DNA of 64,000 nucleotides from Lineus longissimus. Its lineage: Eukaryota > Nemertea > Pilidiophora > Heteronemertea > Lineidae. Positions 10,108 through 23,900 of the stretch are shown one piece after another. A program made the position numbers and the translations under genes. Location: contig NC_088308.1 of assembly GCF_910592395.1 (NCBI RefSeq), positions 26,863,501-26,927,500 on the forward strand. The letters are read 5' to 3'. Within the stretch, counting starts at the first letter, position 1; every line of letters begins with the position of its first letter. Below the pieces are notes generated by a model. That model was given only the letters and a program-made list of their open reading frames with translations. It made no database searches and was not told the origin of the DNA.

Positions 10108-13100
10108 TTTTGTGAATAAACATATTTTTCAGAGTTTCATTTCACGTACAGGCTTGACAGAATGGCGTCTTTTGTGCCATCTGTACCATTTTCAGTTTCA
10201 AAGTGGCTTTTAAAATTTCCCCCTTTACAATATTGGAAAAGTGAATTCATAAGATACACAATCAGGAGATGAACTTGACACGCTGTGATGATAACAAGAG
10301 TACGCAGCTATTTTTCGAGTTTCAAAGATGCAAAACAATTTCCCGCGTTGCTAGTATTAAAACCATGCGTGTATTGAGGAACTGTCTGATGAAGTGGCAT
10401 TCGATTTCAAACAATGATCGCAGGAGGTCGCAATGCCATGAACAAATGCTCATATCTGCGCTCCACATCCAGTGCTCTGTTGGTGAATACGGTAGCGCCA
10501 CTGCGGCCTGCTGGTAGTCTATCATATCTGAAGGCGTTTGAAACAATGCTGACCGGTCATTTAAACATGGCGGACGGGCGTTAGTGTTTTCAAAATTGGT
10601 CGTTAGGGTTTTTAAGCATGCGTGTAAGCTGTAATAACTGTGCCAAAACCAAAGAAAATAGTGAACTGTCGACATTGTACGCTAACGAAGTGCGGCGACA
10701 TATCATAGCCGGAATCAATCTATCCCGCCTGTATCAATCTATAGAGCCATCATTGATATCATCCTCATGACACTTGTAACTCGCATCAACATCAGCCCTT
10801 GGGAAGGTTTCTTAATCAACATTTCACAATAGGAGCTGACGAGAGCCGCTGAGTAGAAGTGCTCAAGGCCAGCATAAATAGAGTGAATTGAAATATGATA
10901 GAATTTGCAAAAGGTTTGGCCATGACCTAAAGCTATTTATGTCAACTCTAATCTAGGAGTCGAGTGCTGTGATTTCTAGAATATCGAAGAGTTAGGAACT
11001 TCCTTTCCGTTGACCTTATGCCATCAAGCTAAAATACTAGCGGAAAAAGGCCAAGATCATGGAAACCAATCCAGCTGTATAGGAATATTAAAAAGCTTAT
11101 AATGGAAGAAAATGACTGGGCCAATTAGCCATTTTTCTTACCTAGCTGCACCCCAAGATAGTTCTTTTTCTGTGTTTATCGAAAACGGCTTTGCCTACCT
11201 TGACTTCAAATGCCCATAGGAATCGTAATATCAGTGGTACAGAGTCAATTTCTTCAGAACGACATCACAAAAGATGCCTTTCTGACAAGGGAATTAGTTG
11301 AAATAAGGCTGAAAAGTCAGGTTTTGCGTAAGGTGGTCCCTTTACTACAGAGCTTCGAACATGCCAGATTTCCACCAACCCACTCTTCATAGATATCAAA
11401 GATTAGAAAAAGAATATGCAACATGAAACGATCTGTGCGTCATTCAGATCTTTGTCCTAGGAAAATCTTAAGGCATCTTCTAAGTGATTCTGATCATATT
11501 CCATTAAAGATGTTTTTGTGCTCGAGGATTAAACGAAATGTAAATCGCTGACTGTGCTGGATGGCTTCTTTTTATCTTTGATGTTAACAGAGAAAGAACT
11601 GTTTAGGACTAGCTGACTCGTTATATCATTTTAAGTAAAAGGAATATAAAACATACCATGAAGCTTAAATTCAACATTAATCAGCCAGAGTATATACATG
11701 TTCATTGAAACAGGTTAGCTTAGAAGATTTTACAAGGTAATTTCTCATGTAGAATTTGGTGTCTATGGTTAAAAATCCAATGTGTCCCTTATTTGGGCAT
11801 TTCACAGGAATGTCATGGAAACCGATACTTAGAACGTCAATGATACAGTCACATCAACCCCCCCCCCTCCACTATCACCACCAACAACCATATGTCATAA
11901 AAAAGTATGGTGACGAGGTCATACTTCTGACATTAAGTTCCAAATAGGATTATTTACCTGAGCATGTCTGCGCTGGTGCCTAATATCATTTCTAAGTGAT
12001 TATTAGCATTATAGGTCTATCAGGTGACATTAGCTCTCATGACTTTGTGAGTGATGGCTGACTATTTGCCTTGGCAGCTGCTGGTCTCCCAGCCCATGAT
12101 TGGTTTCATTCAGATCACCTGGCGGGTGGCTGCCTTGATTGCTTGCCCACGTTCTTAGTATTGGCGTCTGAGTGATATGCAATCAATACAATGCCGACCC
12201 AATCGTTCTTTTCTGCTCGTGAATTTTCTCTGTTACCTCAGAACGAACACCAGTACCAACAGGTGTTTTCGCATTTACCAGTTTCTGAGCTAACCAAACT
12301 TGTCAACTAGAGACTTTGATTTCCCATCAAAGGCTTTCAGCAGCAATTGATATGACGAAATATTCAATTCCGTCTATTTGATGGGACAATGTAAGTTCAT
12401 TAGGCTTCATAGTGAAGTACTATTACATACCTGGTTACTGCTTTTTTGCAACTTTTATCATGACAATAACATTAAGATCAAAAGTCATTAATCCGTGCAA
12501 GACGTGATGAATTTAAAATCATAGCAACGATACCATATCACGCTCTATCCCCACTCTACACTGAAGACAAGAAAACTCCCACAAGTGCATGTTGCCGAAA
12601 AGAGGAGACATGTAAAAAACCCAGGGGAACTCGCGGTTGATGTTGTGATCCAGCCATGAGTGCTTCCGCAGAAGCAGCAATTAGGCGACAATGAGCACAT
12701 CCGCTACCAGACTCTTGACTTCCTGTCTTTTTTATTTGGCAATGCCATGATCATTAGCCTTGCTCGCAATGAACCAAATGAAAGCAGCGACCAACAGGAA
12801 TTGTTGACTACCGATTATGCTGCAACCAGGTAGATTTGCATAACAAGCAATGACGATACCACAGCCGCCATTGTTACTCAGTTGCCGCCAATGTAAACGA
12901 TGGCTATCATCACCACTACGTACTCTGTCAACAGCCAACTGAGCGTTCGTAAATGTAATTAAAACGTGGATTTCCACAAAAATAGAGTGGGAACCAGCCA
13001 AGGCAACGTTTGATTAAAAGCAACTATAATTTATTGCTGGCAAAGGGCCTCCATCAAAGTAGCAACCACACCAAAAATCTCAACGAATTCAACATCATGG

Positions 13101-13206
13101 TGGTCTGAAGCGTGTATGAATTAAGAATTCGCTCTATTTCACACACGGTTCATATCGCCATAGCCTGGCTATTACAGGCGAAGAAAATCTCAACTCTAAC
13201 ATAAAA
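10108..13206. other. Non-coding stretch without recognisable genes
   Basis: ORFs on both strands here are short and unrecognised (longest 117 codons at 10322-10675, minus). A run of ten C residues lies at 11858-11867. A short inverted-repeat element at 13103-13151 is described separately. Confidence 0.4.
13103..13151. repeat. Short imperfect inverted-repeat element, copy 1
   Basis: An imperfect stem (GCGTGTATGAATT against TATTTCACACACGG) surrounds the centre AAGAATTCGCTC. The centre and right arm match the element in the rhomboid gene at 41331-41373 over about 22 bp. Two copies 28 kb apart suggest a tiny dispersed palindromic repeat. Confidence 0.5.
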
Positions 13207-13279
13207 ACCTCTGTGGTTCAACGGTTAGAATGCTAGAGTTTCGATCTGGTGGTAACGGGTTCGACTCTCCGCGTATCCC
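13207..13279 (+). repeat. tRNA-Glu(UUC)-like sequence, degenerate (SINE head or pseudogene)
   Basis: A box TGGTTCAACGG begins at 13214 and B box GGGTTCGACTC is at 13257-13267. The D stem pairs GTTC (13216-13219) with GAAT (13228-13231). The anticodon arm pairs CTAGA (13233-13237) with TCTGG (13245-13249) around a seven-base loop whose anticodon is TTC (13240-13242), as in tRNA-Glu. The T stem has mismatches and the acceptor stem (ACCTCTG against CGTATCC) does not pair, so this is not a working tRNA. An ATT-rich simple tail at 13327-13358 fits a tRNA-derived SINE. Confidence 0.6.
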
Positions 13280-13326
13280 CAACTTTTCTCCTCGTTCACG
13301 TTTTTTCATTCATTCATGTACATATA

Positions 13327-13358
13327 GTATTATTACTATTATTATCTTCATTATTATC
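13327..13358. repeat. ATT-rich simple repeat, possible SINE tail
   Basis: Imperfect TAT/ATT trinucleotide run just downstream of the tRNA-Glu-like head; simple-repeat tails are common at SINE 3' ends. Confidence 0.45.
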
Positions 13359-16300
13359 AATATCGTTTTTATCTTGAAAAATTTACGAACTCAAGTACAC
13401 TTATTTCATACTGCAACGAAGATCTCACCATGTTTATAATGAATATCTAAGTTTTTTTAGTGACGTCGGTGTAAGATGGTCATCATGTTTTTGTGGTATA
13501 TATCAATTTGCATCGTTTATTGACAGGGAAGGGAATTTTGTGAGAGATGACGTTAAGTCAATGTTTCAACAAGTGGGCCAAGGTTTGTAGATCACATTAC
13601 TTAGGTATTGGATGCATCACGTATCACAGTTACGTATCTCAGGTTGTGAAAAGGATCATATGTAGCAAAAAGGCGGAGAAACTTGGCCCAGTTATAACGT
13701 CATGAATGTTAGTTTGGGTCTTGACGATTGCAATTTGACATGGAGGTGAAAACTGAAAAGAGGCCAGTTACAATGTCATGGATGATCAGTTATGACTAAT
13801 TGCAATATGCACATCACGTAGGCATGTTTGATGGATTTATGATAAATAACTAATGGTTATCATGCTGCAACACCCACATTTTATTCAAGATTGGTAATCA
13901 TGTAGTACATGTCACTGGATTAATCATATTTTATGCTTGTTCCATGTTTCTCGAAATATGCGGCACTTTTTGTTAAAAAGCAGTTGCAGCGATTGTCACG
14001 AATTAACCAAAATGAAGGCACTTTCTCCAATGCGAACATGGCTATCTGATTGTCCACGAACGCCTCATTCGTACTGAGCAATAGCGCCTATTTGCAGTAT
14101 GTATGATGTCAGTGACTTCGGTAAACTCAGGTGTAAACTCAACTACATAATAGATTGTTCTTAGTAGTTGGCTTCCCTATTATTCAAACTCAATCTTGAT
14201 ATTAAGCTGATGTCCAGGGGGAATGGCAATTCTCCCGGGCTATGTTCTTTGTTGACGTAGAAAAAGCCTACACGCGCAAAAGAAGCCTTTCAATTATTCA
14301 GAAGATAAGATATAGATATGTTGTAGTGAGTTCGATATTTTCTTTTTGATACGCCCCGTGTTAGAATTTGTATATCACACGTTTTGTTATAGAATATTGA
14401 TTGTACCAACATGATTGAAGCAAAAGAGAACACTTAGATATTTGTTTTTTGATATGATTGTACGTTGTAATCGCTTTTATTGACCATTACTAGTATCAAT
14501 GACGAAGAAGCAAGTTCGATATCTCATTGATGTTAAGGAAAGAGAGAACAATACGATTTATTCAAACTAGTTGGCGTTTCATAAAACCAAATATTTGTTC
14601 AAATCATGGGTCTGTGACATGAATCATGGCAAAACTGGTGTTGTTCTGCATGCACTCTTGTGAGCCACTTGATGCTTGCTTATTGCGGTTTGAGGCAAAA
14701 CAAGTTCATTTCGTGTATCGAAATCAAGATATTAGGCTCATAATGAGTCCCTCGCTCCCTTTGCCTTTAGTTAGCTGATTTTCCCAGTCTTTCTGTCCGA
14801 CCAAAGAAATAAGCGGAAAGTAGGAAATGGAAGGGACGGGACAAAACTGAAACAGAAGCCAAGGTTATTATGTTTGTAACACCACTATGACAGACTCAAA
14901 TGAAAACCAAGGTTAAGGTCTATGTACGTGGAATACATTTCATAACCGTGAAATTGGAAGAACACGATCCCCATTATCCCCAGCACCGGATCGAATGGCG
15001 GTGAGGTAAAGAATATGGAATGAGGACAATAGTTTGGAACGCAAGCAGAGACACGGCATGACTGTCAATGCCAGGACATCCCCTGACACCTTTATAGCGG
15101 ATAGCTAGTTGAAAATGACAGTCTGTCTGATGTTGCATAGCCTTCTGGACTGCCGATTGTCTTATATCTTTAGAAGCCATACTGGCTTATCTTATCATTA
15201 AGCCTCAACTGACTGCCAGGGAAACTCGCGAAGATAGAATAATCCAGCGACATGTATGCGTTGCCTTATCCGCTTATCTATGCTTTTTCTTGAAACAATA
15301 TGTTACATTAGACTTAATCTTGAATAGGTTAGCTCCGTAGAGTAACATTATCCAGACAACATGTGTCTTCATGCTCAGCTGTATCACATAAATTGTGAAA
15401 GTCAGGCTGCCGTGTCTGCAAAGCCGGGTCATGTTACTTATGGAGACGTGTGCGGGTTGCGAGTGCCGTGATCAAATATCTGGAAAACAAACCAGCCGTT
15501 TTCTGATTGAAGTTGCCGCCATATCATGATGTCTTATTCAGATCAAAGTGCAAGAGATATTATCATCCAGTATTATCCAGTCTCTTAGTCGTATTCTGCA
15601 AACGATACAATTAACGGTCTGCTAATGCTTTTCAGTAAATCGCCTTTTATGCCGTATATAACTTCTTTAGGGACTGGGGAAAGGAAGAGGAGTCGCAAAC
15701 ATAACAAACATAACCTGTCATCCACGAGACTCGTTCCTTTTTCGTGCTTCGGATAGAGGTCTTTTGATTGAGTTACACTTTGGCACTTTAACACCGGGCT
15801 TTCGCTTATAGTCTCGAAATAACAAACGTCAATGTTTGTATTGATATTAACATTATTACGTTTATCTAGCGTAAGTAATACTAAGATCATTCAAAATGTC
15901 TCATCAAGATGGAAGTCTGACATCGATCACGCCTTTTTCGTTTCTTTTGAAATGACGCATGCAAAGCAAAAAGAACAAACAGTTCTAACAAGTCGTCTCA
16001 AATAAAACAGAATCATTATATAGAGTCAAATGTATAGAATCATGTGTCTATTTCCTGTATCATCGACCTTGTGTACGAATATTTGGATTTGCAGTTCGAA
16101 ACCCTTGAAGAATCAGACTAATGTATCATTCAGTTTTCAATATCAAAGGAGTTATTCCTAGAAGAACTGTTTAAAGTGAAAATTGAACGTTGTCAGTGTT
16201 TACACATTCTATTCTGTTCGTTTGATCCTAGTTTCAAACAGTTAGATCAAATACATTGCTAGAGTGAGCAGTGTACTTGACACCGACTGTCTTACACTTT

Positions 16301-17631
16301 GCTATACATGAATGAGAAATACTGGCACCGCCTTTTGTGTAAAAATTACCTTTAAGTTGAACCTTTTGTAGTATACTGTCTAAAAAGTACGATAAATATA
16401 TACGAGATACGTCTTAATGAAATTCTCCTAATGTACGATATGTACATAACAGTATCCACGAGTAACAGTCTCTTGGTTTAGGCTGTGTTCGTAAGCCTTG
16501 TATTCTGATCAGTAATAATTGAAAAATACAGAGATTTCGTGATGTCATTAATCAACACTCTTGGTATGCAGACTCTCTTGCTGCCTTTTATATCTTGATC
16601 GTACGTAACATGGTTTAAAAGAGGGCTCTTCGTAAAGCTTAGCTTAATCGTTCAGAGGACCTCCCCAATCTCGTTCAAAACGGCCTTCTACAGACTATGT
16701 GTTTGGATATCGCGAGTTTTTAGACGGGAGTGGGTGGCCTTCTCTGAGTTTTTCTCCAACCCAATCAATGAATGGAATTGATGGGATGCAGTTTTGAGGT
16801 TTCCCCAGAAAATCCAATAAACAGCCAATTATGGTTGGAAAATAGTCACCTGTGTTATCTATTTGTTCACTGTATGGGCCGTATATTCTGGGCAGCATCT
16901 TCGTACAATGTTTAAGGACGAGGAGAGCTCATTGAAGGTCATACAATATCGTAGTGTTTGTTTACTTGTTCTTCACATAAAATTTGAAAATACGAATGAA
17001 CCATGCCGGATGATTAACTGGAGAATGATCACAAAGGTCATTTCATGTACATGTAGCTCGAGATTCATTAATGACTTCAGCGTGTAGCAATAACAATAAT
17101 GATACATAGAATATACTGAAGATGCATCATCATCCGTGCTGCAAAGTACGTGGAAGGACGTTAATTGCACTGTAAGGTGCATGTATATGAACCTTTGGCC
17201 CTCATCCCGATGAAATGAACGTCCACAACACGACGCGGTAATTGCTGCAGACATGTGATCTGGTCATGTTGGTAAGTGTCAAGATGGAACAAGCAATACG
17301 TGTAAATACCTAATCCAATGCTTACATGTCAAATTCCATCGATAATACACATCTGACGCCCGTCCAAAATACTAATGGCAAATTGATCCGGCCAATGATT
17401 GATACTGCTTTGTGATAGATGATGATAGCTATTGGCATGCTGTTATTATTTTTGCGTGAGTGTTAGTTCTCGATCTGTTTGCTCTCTTAGTCAGAAACAG
17501 ACACTTTAACATCATACCTACTGAGTCATTTGAAAAAAACAAAGAAATTATCGGTATTTTACATTCTATATGAGGAGACTTGTAGTTCTAATGTCTAGGG
17601 GCTATAGAAAACGAGACTATAGAAAACGTAC
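13359..17631. other. Non-coding; probably partly the intron or 3' flank of the RASD-like gene
   Basis: The RASD-like gene is read leftward from 17905, so its second coding exon should lie to the left. I scanned the minus strand for the expected GNKxD and SAK motifs and found none, so the intron may be long or the exon may lie left of this stretch or of the window. Other ORFs (15585-15890 and 16695-16898, minus) are unrecognised. Confidence 0.35.
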
Positions 17632-17905
17632 CTGTTAAAAATGATAGTCTGCGCATGGCCGGAAATGGATGGTTACCGGAAGTATCCAGAATGTCCAGTC
17701 TGTACGGTTCACCACGTATCCGATATATTTTTCGATGAAAATCCTCAATGGTTGGTGTATAGTTATCGTCATATCGATTGTAAAGGAATCTTTGCACGAT
17801 GGCAGTCTTGCCCACTTTTGCTGACCCAAGGATGACCAGCCGGTGACAGTTTCGCTGTGGTGCATTTTCGCACTCCACCATCATTGATGCTTTAAAGCTC
17901 GCCAT
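17632..17905 (-). CDS. RASD-type (Dexras1/Rhes-like) small GTPase, first coding exon
   Basis: Ras-superfamily GTP-binding protein, N-terminal half. It starts at ATG 17905 with a favourable context (A at -3, G at +4) and encodes 91 residues plus one base. The P-loop GSAKVGKT is near residues 27-34, switch I contains YTPTIEDFHRK, and switch II is DTSGNHPFPAMRR. The combination TPTIEDFHRK...LDILDTSGNHPFPAMRR is characteristic of RASD1/RASD2, which act in G-protein and nitric-oxide signalling in vertebrates. The exon ends ...FLTG at a strong donor (CAG|GTACGT, intron begins 17631) in phase 1; as I recall, vertebrate RASD1 is also split at LTG. The second exon with the GNKxD and SAK guanine-specificity motifs and the CaaX end was not found. 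Family certain; RASD1 versus RASD2 cannot be decided. Confidence 0.92.
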
Positions 17906-20900
17906 TCTCTATCTTATGAAGTCTCCGAGATCAAATACAGGCGGCTATGATAATATTGATGTCGTCATAAGAACCTTGCTCAAACGTTCACAACATTTTT
18001 TTTACTATTCAAATCTCTTGAGAATATCATAGACAATCCCTTTTGCGAACTTTGAACACTCCACGCTAGAATAAGCGACAATATCCATCTAATCAGAGCA
18101 TCATAATGATTTCACGCTAATATTCCTAAAGAATATCCTGTAGATCGCGCTGATTGACCAAATACAAAAAAATAGAAATCCGGAATGTTGTCTTTTCAAG
18201 TGATTATGAATCACCCACCCGTGTATGTACCCGTGAGCAGTGATGCAATTTGACGCTCCCAATAATGAGAAATAAGAAAGCAATCTCCAAGAACCGAGGG
18301 CGAGGAATCAGTCCATTACTAACTAAGTACCTATAGCTACCACACGCATCAACGACAGATGCAGCCTATTATAAACTATTGGATTCTAAAAGGCAATATA
18401 TAGGAAACCGAAGTATGATCGAGATGGGCTTCTCTTGGTTGTGTCACGGAGGAATCGGCTTGGGTACAGAACGGTCAATATGTTGCCGTGGGCTGTGCTG
18501 TCTTCCTCTGAGGCTGTCTGTCATCTGCCGCCTGATTAGCACTATTCATGCTTCTCCTCCTTTGAGTACCTGGAATGAGACAGTAGTTGTAAGAGGAGAT
18601 GCAAGGAGGTGTTACGTAGATCAACAGCAGGCCACATGCTATATAAATATAGTCCAAGAATAAGAAAGGCAACCTGAATCTCAATGCTAATGCTATAGTA
18701 GTTGTATTAATTGGTATATAGATTAAAAATGGTGTAATTACAAACGTTGTTTTATCGTCGTTTTTTCTAATTAGGCGTACTTTTCTTTCGTTATCAAACC
18801 ATTAACGTTTTATCATAATCCTTTCAATAGGAAGAACGTGTTTTAAGTGGTGATACAAAAATTCCAAAATGTGATTAAGTTGACGATACTATTTTTTCGT
18901 TTTTAGCCCTATCTTTATGTTCAGATAAGCTACGAGATCTCATTTTTATCTACGGCATTAATTACTTTCGTGGTATCAATGCGTACAACAAAAGTGCTCC
19001 TTTAACTACATAACCCGGTGAGAGCAATGACCAACATAAAACCTTTGTACCAATGCCAAAACGGGTAGCTAAATAGGGTCATTCTGAGATATCGGACAGC
19101 CATTAAACCTGAACTTCTGGTATTCGTCCAGCATAGTAGCTTTGGTTGCCTCAATCTTACAAACATACGAAACGGCAGGTCAACATGGTCAGTATATGAT
19201 GGCATTAAACAATACAGTCACGCTGAGGAAAGGACTCGCTTCAATGTTGCGATGATATTAAGTGTTAAAAGGAATACGCCACGCTGGTATTATCTTTAGT
19301 AGTTGCAAGCATCGGAAATGTTTGCCAGCTATTTAGCATCATTTTGGCTCTAAGGATGTTTCCTACTGGAATTACGAAAATCTCCCTCCCACAAGTATCA
19401 ATCATCGGAAATATGAAACATTGAGAAACATGAGTAATTATCCTCTTGGCATATGATCACAAAAATGCACATGAAAAATTCGCCAGCATTTTGACAGTAT
19501 ATAATCACCGTTACATATTGAACATTAGTGCTAATCCCACTTGAGCGTGTCTTGTCAATACATGTATTTGACAAATAGATCGTTTGATTAGTAACTTGAG
19601 TCAATGAACTTGAGCTAATGCCTTGATAATGCCTGCCTGCCTGTAAACTTGAGCTAATGCCTGGCAAGATGGGCATTCAGGGAGATAAGAATATATAGGC
19701 CACTCGGCACTGCCCATCGAGGATCTCAATTGGCAAACAGTGTACATCACCTTCATATCCAAACAGATTTTCAGTGAAAGGACTTTTGCATCAAGACTTG
19801 TTTATCAGCACTCACGGTTTGCAGCCCAAAATTGGATTTTGGTTGGCCCGTTTTTTTGTTTTGTTGTTGTCGTTGTGCTTAGAGGATAAATTATTTGAAC
19901 AATAACATCAGCGTTATTATGAAAGGAAATCCTGCAATATACACATAACATTGCTATACTGCTATACCGATAACTTTACAGATATCGTACATTGTTGTTT
20001 TTGTTGTTGGTATTAGCTAGGCGACCTAGCAAATCGTCTGTAATGTGGTGATTTAGCCATACAGAATCCCAGGCAGTTGTCGATATATCACTTTGTAATC
20101 AATTCGATATAACTTCTCAATTGACAGCTTATATCAGACATCAAAGGTATTGGAAAACATTTGATAATGGCACAGCACTAATGGACTTGTCGTTGTCTGT
20201 TACTGAAAGTAGGCAGCGATATAATCGTAAAACGTGAGAAATATAATGTCAATGTGTTAACTTGGATTCGATTCGTACGAATTCAGTTGCGTGTCGCCGA
20301 GGGCCTGATGCAGGGATTGCCATAAGAACGTGTACGATTGTTTAACGATTTTACAATAATGGGCATCATCAGCTTTTAAGAGTCCTACCCAACTCATCGC
20401 ACTCACATTGACATGTTCAATACCACTCTGCATCAGAAGCCCGCCGGCAATCCTGGAGACTTAATCAAATTTGTAAATTTAGTAACAGTTCGTTAAGCTA
20501 GCAATCAGATTTAATGCTATAAATCTGAGTTAGGATTCTTCAAAGCAAGACTATAATGAACACTGAAAGCTGAGCAATGTGTTACTCTAGCGAATAATCA
20601 AAAGGTATTTAACTGATACGAATATGAACCATGTTCGCTGGTACTCAGACCTCTCCTAAACTCAATTAGGGACAGCGTGCTCTGTTACTTTCAGTATGAT
20701 GGGGAGTCCTGCAGGGTCGAGCTCAAGAGCTCCAAGACCTGCAAAAATAATGTACGATAAGGTCATTTCCTGCTTTGGTACAAGATAAAGGATCAATCAA
20801 GTACACACTGCAACAAATCTTAGATGTTTTTCACCAGAAAATCAGCTTTCTGATATAAATCTGTTATCTCGTAGTCACCATGGTCACCAGGCTATCTGTG

Positions 20901-23900
20901 CCGCAAGCTAAAGAACAACAACACCGCACAAATAATGGAACCCCTTTTTCATATTGAGCCAAGCTGTATGTCTTAAAACAACAACCAAAGCGACACTTCA
21001 GTTGTGCCTCGCCCAGGGTTGCGATCGGTGATGAGGCAACATGTATTTGGACAACGTTTAAAATCGTATTCAACATGCAATTTGAATTCGTAAGCGTAAG
21101 TGTCATTCCACCTGCGTAACCCGAGGGAGTAATATACTCTGCTATATCGTCTTCATTTTATGTTTCATTAAACTTGAATTGCTTTCGCGCCATGGACTAT
21201 GCGGTAAATATGACCTGCGTACGTATCACTTGCTCTATAATTTCCGAGACTGTACCTACTTTCCATTATGACCAAGGCATTATGACCTTGCATTATGACT
21301 GAGTTCTCAAAGATCACACAACTTCATCGGCCATTAAGAATGTACGTGAGATGATATCATTACATTTACAGTGCAAACGTCGCATTTACCAATAGCATGG
21401 TGGATTGCTTTTCAACTTATCGCACGTGGGACCGGGCCGTGTGGACAATACCGTCTGTTTTCTCACGGGAAATTGCGAGATCGGACGTGAACAACATCTT
21501 TCCTGAAGAAGCCATTGTGGACAATGATGAAACCGTAGACGTACAATCTCCAGTCAATTTGAATCCAGTGAACAGAATTGAACGACATAGTGATCTGCTG
21601 ACTTATCATCGAAGATGAGTACTTGCCAAGCAAACGAAAAGACCCAAACATTACTGGTTTCTGGTCCGCTTCTAACCCGTGGTCATTCCTATGATGTACA
21701 ATGACATCACATACCTGATCTATTAATGAGGTTATCATAAACCGTCGGCTGCCCTTCCTAAACGAGGCTAAGAGACACTTACGCCAGGCGATAAACCAAG
21801 CATACCATCAATAAAAGCTAATCAACGATAGTTATACTGGCTGGCAGCCCATAGCGAGATTAGCTTAGAACACACAGTGAAGCGCTACCAACCAATTCTT
21901 GGTGATGTTGGACATCGTTGAGCGTTATCATTTAGCGCCATATTGAACTAGGGAGGTTTAAAAATACACCTTAACAATATTAAGACCACAGCCAGTGGTA
22001 TTGATATAGCTATCAATGGAACTTAGAGTTCTCGTCAACAGTAAATAGGCATTTGCACCGCGCGGTTCCCTCTTTCGGAACACCAAGTGGAGGCAGATCA
22101 TCTTTACTTAACCACAAATTATCAGATTAAAGACGATAGATCTAACGAAGTCATGTTCCGAACCACAATGACCCTTCTAACCTACACCCCACTAAACATG
22201 CCTAATAAATCGTACTTTGTGTTCGATCATAAGACAGGAAGCGTGCTACCACCACTTTATCGCAACAAGTAGCGTGACATTAGTACTGGGTATGAGGAAG
22301 CAACCTGTCGACCGCGTGAAGAATGATTTTCAGGTGAAGACTGAGTCTAACGCAGAATTCACCTTTGACTGGGGATACAAGGGAGTTGTGTAAAGATGCC
22401 ACATTTATACTATAGTCAACTTTAAATTTCATCGTACATGATATTTTTTTATGGTTGTATTTTGTCATTAATTGCCATACACTTCATACGAACATTCGTT
22501 GACAATATTTTTTATATCTCAATTTTTAGCCTGCATCAGTGTGTCGTATTAAGATGACTGTCAGCACTTGCAAACGTTCTGATGTCAACCGTATTGACAA
22601 TTTCCCAAGCATAGAGTAGTTTTAGCACAATACAAATCCCATGGCCAGTTTTTGACTTTCGTTACCAGCACATGGTTATTGCTGCATCACCTGGAATCAT
22701 ACAAACTCATCCCTTATGCAAGTCGTTTATCACCACACACTCAATTGAGTTATCTAACAGCCTATTATCAAACTCCATCGGCAAATTAGCGTTGCTCGTC
22801 TGGAACTAATGAGGGCAAATGAACACAGCGGGCGATTTGCTACAATAGATTAGCAGCCTAATTCCGATTAATTTCGTTTGTTCTTTATAGATTTATTCGT
22901 GGCTGTAAAAAGCATTGATCAATCAAAGAATCAATCGTTCATCGATTTCTTAGTTCTCTGAAAAAGCAGCAATAACGTTTTCGATAATACATGATAAAAG
23001 AGATCAGAACATGCAATGGAATAGCTATATGTGTGGCCCCACTGTTAGCAAGACATATTTTGTCCTTGTCTTTGGACGCCATTTTCAACAGAACTGACAT
23101 TGTGCAGTCATGGCCTTCCTAATATGTAACATATGACGATTATTCTAATGAATCGCATTATCCTACAAATTGGACTCCATGGCCCGAATTCTGCCCTTAT
23201 CTCCACAGCACATCGAATGCATTCGGCTGATGATAATTCAATGAATATCAGAATCGACAAGAGTCCCATTCGGATGTCGATTCGTCTGTCTTAATGCGAC
23301 AAACACATTGGTATTCTGAACCACGTCATTGGACCTATATCAATCTTCTCGACTTCTTGGTTTAACGCGAATGGATGGGTTGGATATACCATTTTAATAT
23401 GATATTCCCATGCAATACATGCAATATTCAACGCATGTAAACTGCCCCGATATGATGCCTAGCAGTATTGAATCGCATCATGGTTTATGTGCCATACCAA
23501 AACTCCTTTGTAGCCTAACGACCGGAATCTATCTGTATCTCAAATATATTGACTGGCCATATAAGCAGCCCCTGATCTACCAAAGATATATCATATTCTG
23601 TTATACAATAACACAGAGAGGTTCCGACTACTTACGAGCGAGACCCAGTATATGTTGTCAACTCAACAAGCCATTGCCATGCCGGTGCATTGAGCTGGAA
23701 CAACATTATCACAGGCAGGCGTGTCTTTAAACTAGATCCGCGACCATCGTGTTAAAACGGCCAGAATACCCTCTGCCTTATTCTACAGTCGATGGAAACC
23801 GCCTTTGGCGAGATTACCGTAATCTGAAAGGACACACCGGATGTGGAAGACGCTGGGAGGAAGCGCTAATGTCTATGTGCTTGGCTTCCACATACGCCGG

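Noticed and set aside
15585-15890. RASD second exon, because MILVLLTLDKRN looks like the FILVFSLDNRDS start of that exon
   Set aside because: An in-frame stop lies directly upstream with no acceptor, and the GNKxD and SAK motifs do not follow.
20700-20745. Cluster of palindromic hexamers (CCTGCAGG, GAGCTCAAGAGCTC) resembling a cloning linker
   Set aside because: Short and embedded in ordinary AT-rich sequence; no vector sequence around it.
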